Of a stretch of DNA of 64,000 bases, positions 32,794-42,067 are shown piece after piece. The notes under the pieces were generated by a model. It saw only the letters and a program-made list of their open reading frames with translations, searched no databases and was not told the origin of the DNA. Position 1 is the first letter of the stretch. The number at the start of each line of letters is the position of its first letter. The translations under genes were made by a program, and so were the position numbers. Source of the stretch: Sphingomonas sanguinis (lineage in GTDB: Bacteria; Pseudomonadota; Alphaproteobacteria; Sphingomonadales; Sphingomonadaceae); contig NZ_LDTE01000044.1 of assembly GCF_001476905.1 (NCBI RefSeq), positions 1 through 64,000 on the forward strand, read 5' to 3'.

Positions 32794-34421
32794 GCGGCGG
32801 CTCCCAGATGAACGATGCGCGTCGCGATGGCCGCGAGCGCAGGGCTGTGGGTGGCGATCAAGGTTGTCCGCCCCCGGGCGGCAACGGCGATGGTGGCGAT
32901 CAGCGCCGCCTCGGCAGCGAGGTCGAGATGCGCGGTCGGCTCGTCGAGCAGCAGGAACGGCGCGGGCTTCAGCAGCGCACGGGCCAGCGCGATCCGCCGC
33001 CGCTCGCCACCCGACAAACCACTGCCGCGCGCATCGATCACCGCGTCCAGTCCGCCCGGCCGACGATTGAGCATCGGCATCAGCCTTGCGGACATTACCG
33101 CGCGCTGGAGCGCCACGTCATCGGCCTGCGGGTGCGCCAGCAGTAGGTTCTCGCGGATCGTACCCGCGATCAGCAGCGGATGCTGCCCCGCCCAGCTCGC
33201 CTGTCCCGCGAGCGATATCAGCGGTGCACCGCCAGCCTCGACGCTCCCGGCGGTCAGCGGTGCAAGACCGAGCAGCAGGTGCAGGACGCTGGTCTTGCCG
33301 CTGCCCGACGGGCCCAGCAAGGCCACCATCTCGCCGGGCTCGATCCGCAGCGACAGGTTCGACACGGCGGGGCCGTCGCTGCCCGGATAATGGATCGTCA
33401 CATCGCGCAAATTCAGCGGCGCGGCCGCCGCGACGGGCCCGGCGCGCACCGGATCAGCGATGGGGATCAGCATGTCGGCCGCCGTCTCGGCCGCCTGCTT
33501 GTCGTGATAGGCGGCGGCCAGGCGACGCATCGGCGCGTAGAATTCGGGTGCCAGCGCCAGCACGAAGAAGGCACGGCCCAGCGTCAACGTCTCCGGCGCA
33601 GTGAACGGCAGCAAGCCGAGCAGCGAAAAGCCGCAATAGACCGCGACCAGCGCCACCGACAGCGCCGCAAAGAACTCCAGTGCGGCCGAGGACAGGAAGG
33701 CGACGCGCAGCACGCGCATCGTCCGGTCGGCCAGCTCCTGCGCCGCCGCACCGATCGCCCCGGTTTCCCGCGCCTCGGCCCGGAAGGCCAGCACGACCGG
33801 CAAGGCCCGCACCCGGTCGGCGAAGCGCGCCGACAGGCGGTGCAGCGCGACGAACTGACGCCGGGACTCGTCTGCCGCCGCGCCGCCCGCCAGGATCATC
33901 GCCGCGACGAAGGGCAGCAGCGTCGCCGCCAGGATCAGCGCGGCGACCCAGCTGGCACAAGCGGTCGCGGCCAGCACCAGCATCGGTGCGATGGCGGCGG
34001 CGCGGCGGGCGGGCAGGAAGCGGGCGACATAGCCGTCCAGCGCCTCGACCGCATCCACGGCTTGCGTCGCCAGCAACCCGCCATCGATCGGGGCACCGGC
34101 CGCACGGTGGAGCGTGGCGCCGACGACATGCCGTCGCTGCGCCCGCTTGACCTCGCCCGCCCGCGCCGCGCCGCGCCGCAGCGCCAGCGTCGCGAAGAGC
34201 GCGCGCAAGCCCCCCATAGCCAGGGCAAGCATCGCCCAGGGCCACACCGCTCCCTGCCCCGCCACCGCCGTCACGCCGCCCGCCAACCCCGCCGCGAAAC
34301 CGGTGGCGGCCAGCGTATCGAGCAGCAACAAACCCGACGCGCCGTCCCGCCGCCCGGCGGCATCCTTCAACCAGCGATTGCGCGACCTGGCGGCCAGTGG
34401 AGCATGGGCGATCGTCGTCAT
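32790..34421 (-). CDS. cydD: Heterodimeric ABC transporter subunit CydD
   Basis: The chosen start ATG 34421 (M-T-T-I-A-H-A-P-L) gives 543 residues; an open frame to TTG 34469 would run through the FNR box and lacks support. The protein has an N-terminal membrane domain and an ATPase with Walker A G-P-S-G-S-G-K-T-S, signature L-S-G-G-E-R-R-R-I-A-L-A-R and Walker B F-L-L-L-D-E-P-T-A-H-L-D. It is the first gene of the cydDC pair needed for cytochrome bd maturation. It is somewhat shorter than the E. coli protein. Confidence 0.9.
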   Translation of the reverse strand: MTTIAHAPLAARSRNRWLKDAAGRRDGASGLLLLDTLAATGFAAGLAGGVTAVAGQGAVWPWAMLALAMGGLRALFATLALRRGAARAGEVKRAQRRHVVGATLHRAAGAPIDGGLLATQAVDAVEALDGYVARFLPARRAAAIAPMLVLAATACASWVAALILAATLLPFVAAMILAGGAAADESRRQFVALHRLSARFADRVRALPVVLAFRAEARETGAIGAAAQELADRTMRVLRVAFLSSAALEFFAALSVALVAVYCGFSLLGLLPFTAPETLTLGRAFFVLALAPEFYAPMRRLAAAYHDKQAAETAADMLIPIADPVRAGPVAAAAPLNLRDVTIHYPGSDGPAVSNLSLRIEPGEMVALLGPSGSGKTSVLHLLLGLAPLTAGSVEAGGAPLISLAGQASWAGQHPLLIAGTIRENLLLAHPQADDVALQRAVMSARLMPMLNRRPGGLDAVIDARGSGLSGGERRRIALARALLKPAPFLLLDEPTAHLDLAAEAALIATIAVAARGRTTLIATHSPALAAIATRIVHLGAAA

Positions 34422-34455
34422 GGCCCGACCCTCGCCCCGATCGGCCACCCCGTCT

Positions 34456-34469
34456 TTGACCATGGTCAA
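34456..34469. promoter_or_regulatory. FNR box between cydDC and cydAB
   Basis: TTGAC-CATG-GTCAA is a perfect palindrome of the FNR/FixK type. It is centred about 41 bases from the cydD start and about 83 bases from the cydA start, so it can serve both divergent operons. The cydA side leaves room for a normal class II promoter with a leader. Confidence 0.8.
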
Positions 34470-34545
34470 TGTCGACGGGGGCCTGCGCGCCTAGCGAGTC
34501 GACACGCAAGGGGCCGGGGGGCGGCTCCTTCAATGGAGACATGCT

Positions 34546-36114
34546 ATGGACCCCGGGGTCATCGACCTGTCGCGGCTGCAATTCGCGGCCACCGCGCTGT
34601 ATCATTTCCTGTTCGTGCCGCTGACGCTGGGCTTGTCGATGATGCTGGTCATCATGGAATCGGTCTATGTCATGACCAATCGCCCGGAATGGCGCGTGAC
34701 CACGCGCTTCTGGGGCAAGATCTTCGGCATCAACTTCGTGCTGGGCGTCGCCACCGGCCTGACCATGGAGTTCCAGTTCGGCACCAACTGGTCCTATTTC
34801 TCGCACTATGTCGGCGACATCTTCGGCGCGCCGCTGGCGATCGAGGGGCTGATGGCCTTCTTCCTGGAGGCGACGTTCGTCGGGCTGATGTTCTTCGGCT
34901 GGGACCGATTGTCGAAGCTGGGGCATCTGATCGTCACCTTCATGACGGCGCTGGGCACCAACCTGTCCGCGCTGTGGATTCTGGTCGCCAATGGCTGGAT
35001 GCAAAACCCGGTGGGGGCGAGCTTCAACCCCGATACGATGCGCATGGAGGTCACCGATTTCGGCGCGGTGCTCTTCAATCCCGTCGCCCAGGCCAAGTTC
35101 GTCCACACGGTGAGCGCGGGCTATGTCTGCGCCTCGGTCGTGGTGCTGGGCGTGTCGGCCTTCTGGCTGCTGAAGGGGCGGTTCCTGCCCGTCGCGCGCC
35201 GGTCGATGACGGTGGCGGCGGCGTTCGGCCTCGCCTCGTCGCTGTCGGTCGTCGTGCTGGGCGACGAGAGCGGCTATGCGCTGACCGATAACCAGAAGAT
35301 GAAGCTCGCCGCGATCGAAGCGGTCTGGCACACCGAGCCCGGCCCCTCGGGCCTCACCCTGTTCGGCCTGCCCGACACGGTCGCGCGCGAGACGCGCTAC
35401 AAGGTCGAAATCCCCTGGGTGCTGGGCCTGATCGCGACGCGCAGCCTGGACGGCACGGTCGCGGGCATGTCCGAGCTGGTGCTGAAGGCGCAGGAGCGCA
35501 TCGCCTCGGGCGTGATCGCCTATGACGCCGTGCAGCGGCTGAAGGCGAACCCGAACGACGTCGCCCAGCGCGCCCGGTTCGAGGCGCACAAGCGCGACCT
35601 GGGCTATGCCCTGCTGCTCAAGCGGCAGATGGCCGACCCGCGCGCCGCGACGGCGAAGCAGATCGAGGCGGCGGCATGGGACACGGTCCCCAATGTCGGC
35701 CTGCTCTTCTGGAGCTTCCGCATCATGGCCGCGATCGGCTTTGCCATGATCGCGCTGTTCGCCACCGCCTTCATCCTGTGTTCGCTCCGGATGCACATGG
35801 ATGCGCGCTGGTTCCTCCGCCTCGCGGTGGCGGCGATCCCGCTGCCCTGGGTGGCGATCGAGCTCGGCTGGCTGGTCGCCGAACTGGGGCGACAACCCTG
35901 GGCGATCGAGGGTGTGCTGCCGACCTTCCTCGCGACCAGCTCGCTATCGCGCGGAGCGCTGTGGACCACGCTGGCCGGGTTTACCGCGCTCTACGGCCTG
36001 CTGGCGGTGATCGAGATTCGGCTGATCCTCGCCGCCATCGCGCATGGCCCGGAGGAGCGAGACGACCAGCCCGCGCCCGGACCGATCCCCGCCGCCATTC
36101 CCGTCACCGCCTGA
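34546..36114 (+). CDS. cydA: Cytochrome bd quinol oxidase subunit I
   Basis: This high-affinity terminal oxidase subunit in the inner membrane oxidises quinol and reduces O2. The 522-residue protein has the axial heme His in T-A-L-Y-H-F-L-F-V-P near residue 20, the second in K-F-V-H-T-V-S-A-G-Y, and the conserved G-R-Q-P-W near residue 448. The region between about residues 245 and 385 forms a long periplasmic Q-loop, which points to the classical CydA type rather than the short-loop cyanide-insensitive CioA. It begins the cydABX operon after an FNR box shared with cydDC. Confidence 0.93.
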   Translation: MDPGVIDLSRLQFAATALYHFLFVPLTLGLSMMLVIMESVYVMTNRPEWRVTTRFWGKIFGINFVLGVATGLTMEFQFGTNWSYFSHYVGDIFGAPLAIEGLMAFFLEATFVGLMFFGWDRLSKLGHLIVTFMTALGTNLSALWILVANGWMQNPVGASFNPDTMRMEVTDFGAVLFNPVAQAKFVHTVSAGYVCASVVVLGVSAFWLLKGRFLPVARRSMTVAAAFGLASSLSVVVLGDESGYALTDNQKMKLAAIEAVWHTEPGPSGLTLFGLPDTVARETRYKVEIPWVLGLIATRSLDGTVAGMSELVLKAQERIASGVIAYDAVQRLKANPNDVAQRARFEAHKRDLGYALLLKRQMADPRAATAKQIEAAAWDTVPNVGLLFWSFRIMAAIGFAMIALFATAFILCSLRMHMDARWFLRLAVAAIPLPWVAIELGWLVAELGRQPWAIEGVLPTFLATSSLSRGALWTTLAGFTALYGLLAVIEIRLILAAIAHGPEERDDQPAPGPIPAAIPVTA

Positions 36115-36127
36115 AGGAGGCCAGGAC

Positions 36128-37267
36128 ATGTTCGACTATGAGATGTTGCGCCTGATATGGTGGGCGCTGCTGGGCGTGCTGCTGATCGGCTTTGCCCTGA
36201 CCGACGGGTTCGACCTGGGGGTCGCCGCCCTCCTGCCCTTCGTCGCGAGGAGCGATGCCGAGCGGCGGATGGTCATCAATTCCATCGGGCCGACCTGGGA
36301 GGGAAACCAGGTCTGGTTCATCCTGGGCGGCGGCGCGATCTTTGCGGCCTGGCCGTTCGTCTATGCGGTCAGCTTTTCGGGCTTCTACCTCGCGATGTTC
36401 CTCGTGCTGGCCGCGCTGATCCTGCGGCCGGTGGGGTTCAAATATCGCTCGAAAAAGCCGGACGCCGCATGGCGCGCGCGCTGGGACTGGGCGCTGTTCG
36501 TCGGCGGGCTGGTTCCGGCCCTCGTCTTCGGCGTGGCGGTCGGCAATGTGATGATGGGTGCGCCGTTCCGCCTGGATGGCGACCTGCGCGCCTTTTACGA
36601 CGGGACGCTGATCGAGTTGTTCACGCCCTTCACGTTGGCCTGCGGATTGCTGTCGGTCACGATGCTGGGGCTACATGGAGCGGCATGGCTGTCGATCAAG
36701 GTCGAGCATGGCCCCGTCCATGACCGCGCCCGCGCCTTCGGCACGGTCGCGGCTATCGCTTCCATTGCCTTGTTCGCGATCGGCTTCGCCTTCGTCGCGT
36801 GGGGCGATATCGGCTACCGGGTGGTCGGCACGGTCGATCCGTTCGGGCCATCCAACCCGCTGCGGATGACGGCGGAGCGGGCGGGCGGGGCCTGGCTGGA
36901 CAATTATGCCGCCTATCCGTGGATGATGGCGCTGCCGGTGGTGGGCTTTGCGGGCGCGGTGCTGGCGTTGGCCGGTATCCGGGGGCGGCGCGAGGCGCTG
37001 GCCTTTGCCGGTTCGTCGCTGGCCGCGACGGGGATCATCGCCACCGTCGGCTGTTCGATGTTCCCCTTCATCCTGCCGTCCAGCATCGATGCGCATAGCA
37101 GCCTGACGGTGTGGAACGCCTCGTCCACGCAAAAGACGCTGGGCATCATGTTGTTCGTCACGGTCGTCTTCCTGCCGATCGTGCTGGCCTACACCGCCTG
37201 GGCCTACCGGGTGATGTTCGGCCGGGTGACCAGCGAAGCCGTCCGCACCAACCCCGACTTTTACTGA
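36128..37267 (+). CDS. cydB: Cytochrome bd quinol oxidase subunit II
   Basis: A 379-residue membrane subunit opening with I-W-W-A-L-L-G-V-L-L-I-G-F-A-L-T-D-G-F-D-L-G, the CydB hallmark. W-E-G-N-Q-V-W-F-I and F-I-L-P-S-S follow. AAGGAGGCCAGGAC precedes ATG 36128. It lies 13 bases after cydA and 12 before cydX. CydB forms the heterodimer with CydA; neither proton pumping nor its own heme is expected. Confidence 0.93.
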   Translation: MFDYEMLRLIWWALLGVLLIGFALTDGFDLGVAALLPFVARSDAERRMVINSIGPTWEGNQVWFILGGGAIFAAWPFVYAVSFSGFYLAMFLVLAALILRPVGFKYRSKKPDAAWRARWDWALFVGGLVPALVFGVAVGNVMMGAPFRLDGDLRAFYDGTLIELFTPFTLACGLLSVTMLGLHGAAWLSIKVEHGPVHDRARAFGTVAAIASIALFAIGFAFVAWGDIGYRVVGTVDPFGPSNPLRMTAERAGGAWLDNYAAYPWMMALPVVGFAGAVLALAGIRGRREALAFAGSSLAATGIIATVGCSMFPFILPSSIDAHSSLTVWNASSTQKTLGIMLFVTVVFLPIVLAYTAWAYRVMFGRVTSEAVRTNPDFY

Positions 37268-37279
37268 AGGAGCCCGATC

Positions 37280-37396
37280 ATGTGGTATTTCTCCTGGGTC
37301 CTGGGCCTTGGCCTCGCGGTCGGCTTCGGCATCCTCAACGGCATCTGGCACGAATTCCACCTGCCGCGCGAAGACGACGTGTCGCCACGACACTGA
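37280..37396 (+). CDS. cydX: Cytochrome bd small subunit CydX
   Basis: A 38-residue single-helix protein beginning M-W-Y-F-S-W-V-L-G-L-G and continuing I-L-N-G-I-W-H-E, the CydX pattern (M-W-Y-F-x-W-I-L-G ... L-N-x-x-W-x-E). GAAGGAG lies at good spacing before ATG 37280. It sits 12 bases after cydB in the same operon. CydX stabilises the heme groups of cytochrome bd in E. coli, and the same role is likely here. It is easily missed because of its size. Confidence 0.88.
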   Translation: MWYFSWVLGLGLAVGFGILNGIWHEFHLPREDDVSPRH

Positions 37397-37453
37397 CAGA
37401 TAGGACAATCGGTCCGACGACAGGGGATCATGGCTGCGCTATAAGGCAAGGCC

Positions 37454-38164
37454 ATGATCCCAAACGACGTTTGTGCCGACTGCGCGGTACGCGACCGGGC
37501 CTTGTGCGGCAGCCTGAACGACCAGGAACTGGTCGCCCTCAACGCTATCGGCCAGCGCCGCCAAGTGACGCGCGGCCAGGCGATCGCCTGGGCGGGGGAC
37601 GCGGCGGTGATCTGCGGCAATTTGTTGTCCGGCGTCTTGAAGCTGACCGCCGCCACCGCCGATGGGCGCGAGCAGACGGTCGGGCTGCTCTATCCGGCCG
37701 ATTTCTTCGGCCAGCCCTATGCGGGCGATGTCGACTTCACCCTGACCGCGCTGACCGATGCGGAACTCTGCGTCTTTCCGCGGCCTGCGTTCGAGCGGGT
37801 GCTGGACGACCACCAGCGCATGGAGCGGTTGCTGCTCCAGCGGACTTTCGCGTCGCTGAACGAGGCGCGCGGGCGGATGCTGGTGCTGGCGCGCAAATCG
37901 GCCGGGGAGAAGCTGGCGGGCTTCCTGCTCGACATGGCGGCGCGCGCGGGCGCCAGCGGATGCCGGGCCAGCCGCGACGGCCCGGTGACCTTCGACCTGC
38001 CGCTGACGCGCGGCCAGATCGCCGATGTGCTGGGCATGACGATCGAGACGGTCAGCCGCCAGCTCACCCGCATGAAGCAAAGCGGCCTGATCGGCCTGCC
38101 CGGCGGCCGCGCCATCACGATCAGCGACCGCGAGGGCCTGGCCGCCCGCGCCGAAGCGGCTTAA
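37454..38164 (+). CDS. FNR-type oxygen-sensing transcription regulator
   Basis: A 236-residue Crp/Fnr protein. The N-terminal cysteines Cys7, Cys10 and Cys18 plus Cys106 match the four [4Fe-4S] ligands of FNR/FnrL. The helix-turn-helix reads T-R-G-Q-I-A-D-V-L-G-M-T-I-E-T-V-S-R, with the E-x2-S-R triad that recognises TTGAT-N4-ATCAA. Four matching boxes lie within 10 kb. It is inferred to activate hemN, cydAB-X, cydDC and the alcohol dehydrogenase when oxygen is low. No FNR box is seen in its own 57-base upstream gap. Its stop overlaps that of the convergent hemerythrin-like gene. Confidence 0.9.
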   Translation: MIPNDVCADCAVRDRALCGSLNDQELVALNAIGQRRQVTRGQAIAWAGDAAVICGNLLSGVLKLTAATADGREQTVGLLYPADFFGQPYAGDVDFTLTALTDAELCVFPRPAFERVLDDHQRMERLLLQRTFASLNEARGRMLVLARKSAGEKLAGFLLDMAARAGASGCRASRDGPVTFDLPLTRGQIADVLGMTIETVSRQLTRMKQSGLIGLPGGRAITISDREGLAARAEAA

Positions 38165-38697
38165 TCCAGCAGGCTGTCGGCCAGCGCCTCGATCAGCAGC
38201 GACCGGGCCTCGGGCGTCAGCCGGTGGCCCGCCAGCGCGATGATGGTCAGCTGCTCGAAATCGACCGCGCGGCGGCATCCGGTGAAGAAACTGCGCAGCA
38301 TGTGACCCAGCGTCTCGGGCGTGGCGAAGGCGTCGCCTTCGTCAAAGGCGGCGACCAGTTCACGCGCCGCCGCGACATCGGCCAGCTGGCGGTACTGGAC
38401 ATGATCGAGCAGCGTCCGGCCCAGCGCATCCTCCCGCCCGCTCGACAGCATCATCCGCAGGTCATGCCCCTCCTCGCGCTGCCCACCCAGCACCAGCGAG
38501 TCGAGCGCCGTCAGGAAATCCGCCATGACCGGACCGGCGGGCCGTTCGGGCAGACCATCGGCCATCTCCTCCGCCTGCGTACAGAGCGCCAGCCGCTGGC
38601 GATGCGCGCGGATCAGGCGGATCAGGTCGATCTCATGGATGACGTGCCAGCGCCGCGCGAACGGTACGACGCGGGCTTCGGGCGGGTTGCGATCCAT
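38161..38697 (-). CDS. Possible hemerythrin-like helical protein, FNR-controlled
   Basis: A 178-residue, all-helical-looking cytoplasmic protein of unassigned family; start ATG 38697 follows GAAGGAGATGG. Spaced His/Glu residues (I-R-A-H-R-Q, Q-R-E-E-G-H-D, L-L-D-H-V-Q-Y-R, V-D-F-E-Q-L) recall the four-helix hemerythrin pattern, but several diiron ligands are not obvious, so this may be a degenerate relative or a coincidence. An FNR box at 38750-38763 lies about 60 bases upstream. It is tail-to-tail with the fnr gene, which argues for a role in oxygen or NO response. The open frame further upstream runs antisense to the broken aldehyde dehydrogenase and is not used. Confidence 0.45.
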   Translation of the reverse strand: MDRNPPEARVVPFARRWHVIHEIDLIRLIRAHRQRLALCTQAEEMADGLPERPAGPVMADFLTALDSLVLGGQREEGHDLRMMLSSGREDALGRTLLDHVQYRQLADVAAARELVAAFDEGDAFATPETLGHMLRSFFTGCRRAVDFEQLTIIALAGHRLTPEARSLLIEALADSLLD

Positions 38698-38749
38698 CGC
38701 GGGTCCATCTCCTTCGTCGCCCTCGTGACGAAGAAGAGCCGCCGCGACA

Positions 38750-38763
38750 TTGACGCCCGTCAA
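38750..38763. promoter_or_regulatory. FNR box upstream of the hemerythrin-like gene
   Basis: TTGAC-GCCC-GTCAA is a perfect palindrome centred about 59 bases from the minus-strand start at 38697 and 64 bases from the aldehyde dehydrogenase remnant on the plus strand. It could have served both before the dehydrogenase was deleted. Confidence 0.75.
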
Positions 38764-38820
38764 AGACGCAGGCGGGCCAGATGCCGGTGGATCATGCTGC
38801 GGTGACGATTGTCTGACAGG

Positions 38821-39314
<494 letters not shown>

Positions 39315-39318
<4 letters not shown>

Positions 39319-39328
39319 CCCCGGTCAA
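39315..39328 (+). promoter_or_regulatory. FNR box upstream of the alcohol dehydrogenase
   Basis: TTGAC-CCCG-GTCAA overlaps the stop of the broken aldehyde dehydrogenase and is centred about 66 bases before ATG 39388. The palindrome is perfect, and the spacing suits activation of the alcohol dehydrogenase. Confidence 0.77.
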
Positions 39329-39387
39329 GGCAGGGCTCGGTGGGTGCACCCATCCTCGACTGGTCCTTATCCGACAGGAGAAGTATG

Positions 39388-40422
39388 ATGGCGAAGACGA
39401 TGAAGGCTGCGGTCGTGCGCGCGTTCGGCGAACCGCTGACCATTGATGAAGTCCCGGTGCCCGAGGTCGGCGATGGCCTGATCCAGGTCGCGATCCAGGC
39501 ATCCGGCGTGTGCCACACCGACCTGCACGCCGCCGAGGGCGACTGGCCGGTCAAGCCCAACCCGCCCTTCATTCCGGGGCATGAGGGTGTCGGCTATGTC
39601 TCGGCGGTCGGCAAGGGCGTCAAGCACATCAAGGAGGGCGACCGGGTCGGCGTACCCTGGCTCTACACCGCCTGCGGCCACTGCGTGCATTGCCTGGGCG
39701 GCTGGGAGACTCTGTGCGAGAGCCAGCTCAACACCGGCTATTCGGTCAATGGCGGCTTTGCCGATTTTGTCATCGCCGATCCGAACTTCGTCGGCCACCT
39801 GCCCGCCAATATCGGCTTCACCGAGATCGCGCCGGTGCTCTGCGCCGGGGTGACGGTCTATAAGGGGCTGAAGATGACCGATACCAAGCCGGGCGATACG
39901 GTCGTCATTTCCGGCATCGGCGGGCTGGGCCATATGGCCGTGCAATATGCGGTCGCGATGGGCCTGAACGTCGCGGCGGTCGATGTCGACGACGCCAAGC
40001 TGGACCTCGCCCGCCGTCTGGGCGCGAAGGTGACGGTCAACGCCCGGACCGAGGCCGATCCGGCGGCGGCGCTCAAGCGCGAGACCGGTGGTGGCGCGCA
40101 GGGTGCGCTGGTCACCGCGGTCAGCGAGCGTGCCTTTGCGCAGGCCGTGGGCATGATGGCGCGGGGCGGGACGGTCGCGCTGAACGGCCTGCCGCCCGGC
40201 GACTTCCCGCTCAACATCTTCGGGCTGGTGCTGAACGGCATTACGGTCCGCGGCTCGATCGTCGGCACCCGGCTCGACCTTCAGGAGTCGCTCGACTTCG
40301 CCGCCGATGGCAAGGTCAAGGCGACGGTGGCCACCGCGCCGCTCGCCGAGGTCAACCAGGTGTTCGACCGGATGCGGCGTGGCCAGATCGAAGGACGCAT
40401 CGTCCTCGACCTCGCCGCCTGA
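39388..40422 (+). CDS. adhP: Zinc-dependent alcohol dehydrogenase, AdhP type
   Basis: A 344-residue medium-chain dehydrogenase for ethanol or acetaldehyde interconversion. Motifs are [16 protein letters not shown], structural zinc C-G-H-C-V-H-C with a later Cys in E-T-L-C-E-S, and Rossmann G-I-G-G-L-G-H. AGGAG lies 7 bases before ATG 39388; ATG 39385 is an adjacent alternative. The FNR box upstream and the adjacent aldehyde dehydrogenase remnant suggest use under oxygen limitation. A rho-independent terminator follows. Confidence 0.88.
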   Translation: MAKTMKAAVVRAFGEPLTIDEVPVPEVGDGLIQVAIQASGVCHTDLHAAEGDWPVKPNPPFIPGHEGVGYVSAVGKGVKHIKEGDRVGVPWLYTACGHCVHCLGGWETLCESQLNTGYSVNGGFADFVIADPNFVGHLPANIGFTEIAPVLCAGVTVYKGLKMTDTKPGDTVVISGIGGLGHMAVQYAVAMGLNVAAVDVDDAKLDLARRLGAKVTVNARTEADPAAALKRETGGGAQGALVTAVSERAFAQAVGMMARGGTVALNGLPPGDFPLNIFGLVLNGITVRGSIVGTRLDLQESLDFAADGKVKATVATAPLAEVNQVFDRMRRGQIEGRIVLDLAA

Positions 40423-40430
40423 CCCCACTC

Positions 40431-40469
40431 GCCGCCGGACACGCCATAGACGCGTATCCGGCGGCTTTT
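40431..40469 (+). terminator. Terminator after adhP
   Basis: Perfect 9-base arms GCCGCCGGA (40431-40439) and TCCGGCGGC (40457-40465), extended inward by ACGC/GCGT, are followed by TTTTC. This is a convincing rho-independent terminator. Confidence 0.8.
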
Positions 40470-40575
40470 CAAATGTCGGAGTGATAGGCTAGACATCCTG
40501 CATGGGTCGTCATCGCGACGGTCCGAACGATAAGGCACGACCGACAGACGGCGCGGCCATCGCGGAGGATGAGGA

Positions 40576-41610
40576 ATGCTGAGCCGACGTTTTTTCCTGG
40601 CCGGGGCGACCACCGCCATGGCGACGCCGACCATCCTGCGGGCCAAGGGCGCGCCGGTGATCGTCAATCCGGTCGTCCGCCAGCGCGCCGACGCCCAGGT
40701 GTTCCGCCATACCGATGGCTGGTATTACCTGACCGGCTCGGTCCCCGAATATGACCGGCTGGTGCTGCGCCGCTCGAAGACGCTGGAGGGCCTGTCGACC
40801 GCGCCGGAGAAAGTCCTGTGGCGGCATCTCAAGAGCGGGCCGATGTCGGGCTTCATCTGGGCGCCCGAGCTGCACCTCGTGGGCGATAAGTGGATCATGT
40901 ACTTCGCGGCGGGCCCCAGCGGCGGCGGCGAGGACGTGTTCCGCATCCGCACCTTCGCGGTGGTATGCGACGGGCCCGATCCGATGGCGGGCAACTGGTC
41001 GATGCTGGGCCAGCTTCAGACCGAATGGGATACGTTCACCCTCGATTCCACCAGCTTCGTTCACAAGGGCCAGCGCTATCTCGCCTGGGCGCAGCGCGAG
41101 CCGGGTATCGACACCAATTCCAACCTGTATCTGGCACCTCTCGCCACCCCGCTGACGCTGGCGGCCAAGCCGGTGCGGCTGTCGGTCCCGACGCTCGACT
41201 GGGAAATCCAGGGGTTCAAGGTGAACGAGGCCCCTGCCCTGCTGGCGCGCAACGGCAAGCTGTTCATGACCTATTCGGCGAGCGCGACCGATGCGCGCTA
41301 TTGCATGGGCATGCTGACCTGCGACGCCAAGGCCGACATCATGAACGCGGCCAACTGGTCCAAGTCGCCGATGCCGGTCTTCAAGACGTCGGTAGAGCAC
41401 AAGGTCTTCGGCCCCGGCCATAACAGCTTCACCGTCGACGAGCGCGGGCGCGACGTGCTGGTCTATCACGGCCGCGACTATGCGGAGATCAAGGGCGATC
41501 CGCTGTTCGATCCCAACCGCCACACCCGGATGCAGTATTTCCGCTACCGCCCCGACGGCACCCCCGATTTCGGCGAGCCGGTGGCGAACGGGCCGCTGCG
41601 GATGGGGTGA
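40576..41610 (+). CDS. Exported glycosidase, GH43-like five-bladed propeller
   Basis: A 344-residue protein with a signal segment M-L-S-R-R-F-F-L-A-G-A-T-T-A, which has a twin Arg and could be Tat- or Sec-exported. The mature part shows features of GH43 arabinosidases and xylosidases: R-A-D-A-Q-V-F-R near residue 38 (general-base Asp), a middle Asp in T-L-D-S-T-S-F, and V-N-E-A-P-A near residue 218 (acid Glu). F-I-W-A-P-E-L also fits the family. It probably trims arabinose- or xylose-containing plant glycans in the periplasm. It stands alone, without sugar transporters nearby, and GGATGAGGA precedes ATG 40576. Confidence 0.78.
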   Translation: MLSRRFFLAGATTAMATPTILRAKGAPVIVNPVVRQRADAQVFRHTDGWYYLTGSVPEYDRLVLRRSKTLEGLSTAPEKVLWRHLKSGPMSGFIWAPELHLVGDKWIMYFAAGPSGGGEDVFRIRTFAVVCDGPDPMAGNWSMLGQLQTEWDTFTLDSTSFVHKGQRYLAWAQREPGIDTNSNLYLAPLATPLTLAAKPVRLSVPTLDWEIQGFKVNEAPALLARNGKLFMTYSASATDARYCMGMLTCDAKADIMNAANWSKSPMPVFKTSVEHKVFGPGHNSFTVDERGRDVLVYHGRDYAEIKGDPLFDPNRHTRMQYFRYRPDGTPDFGEPVANGPLRMG

Positions 41611-41620
41611 GATATGATGA

Positions 41621-41740
41621 ATTCCTCCCCTGCAAGGGGAGGTGGCAGGGCGAAGCCCTGACGGAGGGGTGTCGCCCTCTCGATAGCGGGACACCCCTCC
41701 GACGCGCTACGCGCGCCATCTCCCCTTGCAGGGGAGGAAT
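41621..41740. repeat. Palindromic intergenic repeat, type 1 (paired hairpins)
   Basis: The outer arms at 41621-41641 and 41720-41740 are a perfect 21-base inverted repeat, each arm itself containing a CTCCCC/GGGGAG hairpin. Between them GGAGGGGTGTC and GACACCCCTCC also pair. A related copy lies at 54627-54756. It looks like two REP-type units in opposite orientation, mobilised or maintained as a pair. It may also end transcription of the glycosidase gene. Confidence 0.8.
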
Positions 41741-41787
41741 AGTCTGATGGTGCTTGGGTGCCGCGCGCCGCTCGGCTAAGAACGGGC

Positions 41788-42057
41788 ATGGATTTCGACC
41801 AACTGCTCATCCGCTTCTTCGGCACCGAGGATATCGGCGACCTGTCGCCCGACCAACTGTCCGCCGGGATCGACCGGCTGCGGGTGCAATTCGGGCTGGA
41901 GCGCGACAGCGGCCGTCGCTTCGCTCTGTGGTGTCTCGCTTACATGCTGGGCGTCGCGCCAGACCTGGACGACGCCTTCGACGACGAAGCCGACAAAGAA
42001 GCCGCGCGCGATTTCATGGACACGATCGACCGCGAGATGGACGAAGACGAAGAGTGA
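41788..42057 (+). CDS. Small acidic conserved-looking protein
   Basis: An 89-residue protein starting M-D-F-D-Q-L-L-I-R-F-F-G-T-E-D-I. It is predicted helical and strongly acidic at the C-terminus (D-D-A-F-D-D-E-A-D-K-E, E-M-D-E-D-E-E). No domain, membrane segment or cofactor motif is seen. The codon pattern and composition fit the genome, so it is probably real. It sits between two palindromic repeats, which usually flank rather than interrupt genes. Function unknown. Confidence 0.6.
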   Translation: MDFDQLLIRFFGTEDIGDLSPDQLSAGIDRLRVQFGLERDSGRRFALWCLAYMLGVAPDLDDAFDDEADKEAARDFMDTIDREMDEDEE

Positions 42058-42067
42058 TCGGCTAGAC

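Noticed and set aside
31228-32811. Plus-strand open frame of 527 codons across cydC.
   Set aside because: Low-complexity Arg/Gln/Pro-rich translation antisense to an ABC transporter with intact Walker and signature motifs.
34422-34469. N-terminal extension of CydD from TTG 34469.
   Set aside because: Its first codons would be the FNR box itself. ATG 34421 gives a normal CydD start.
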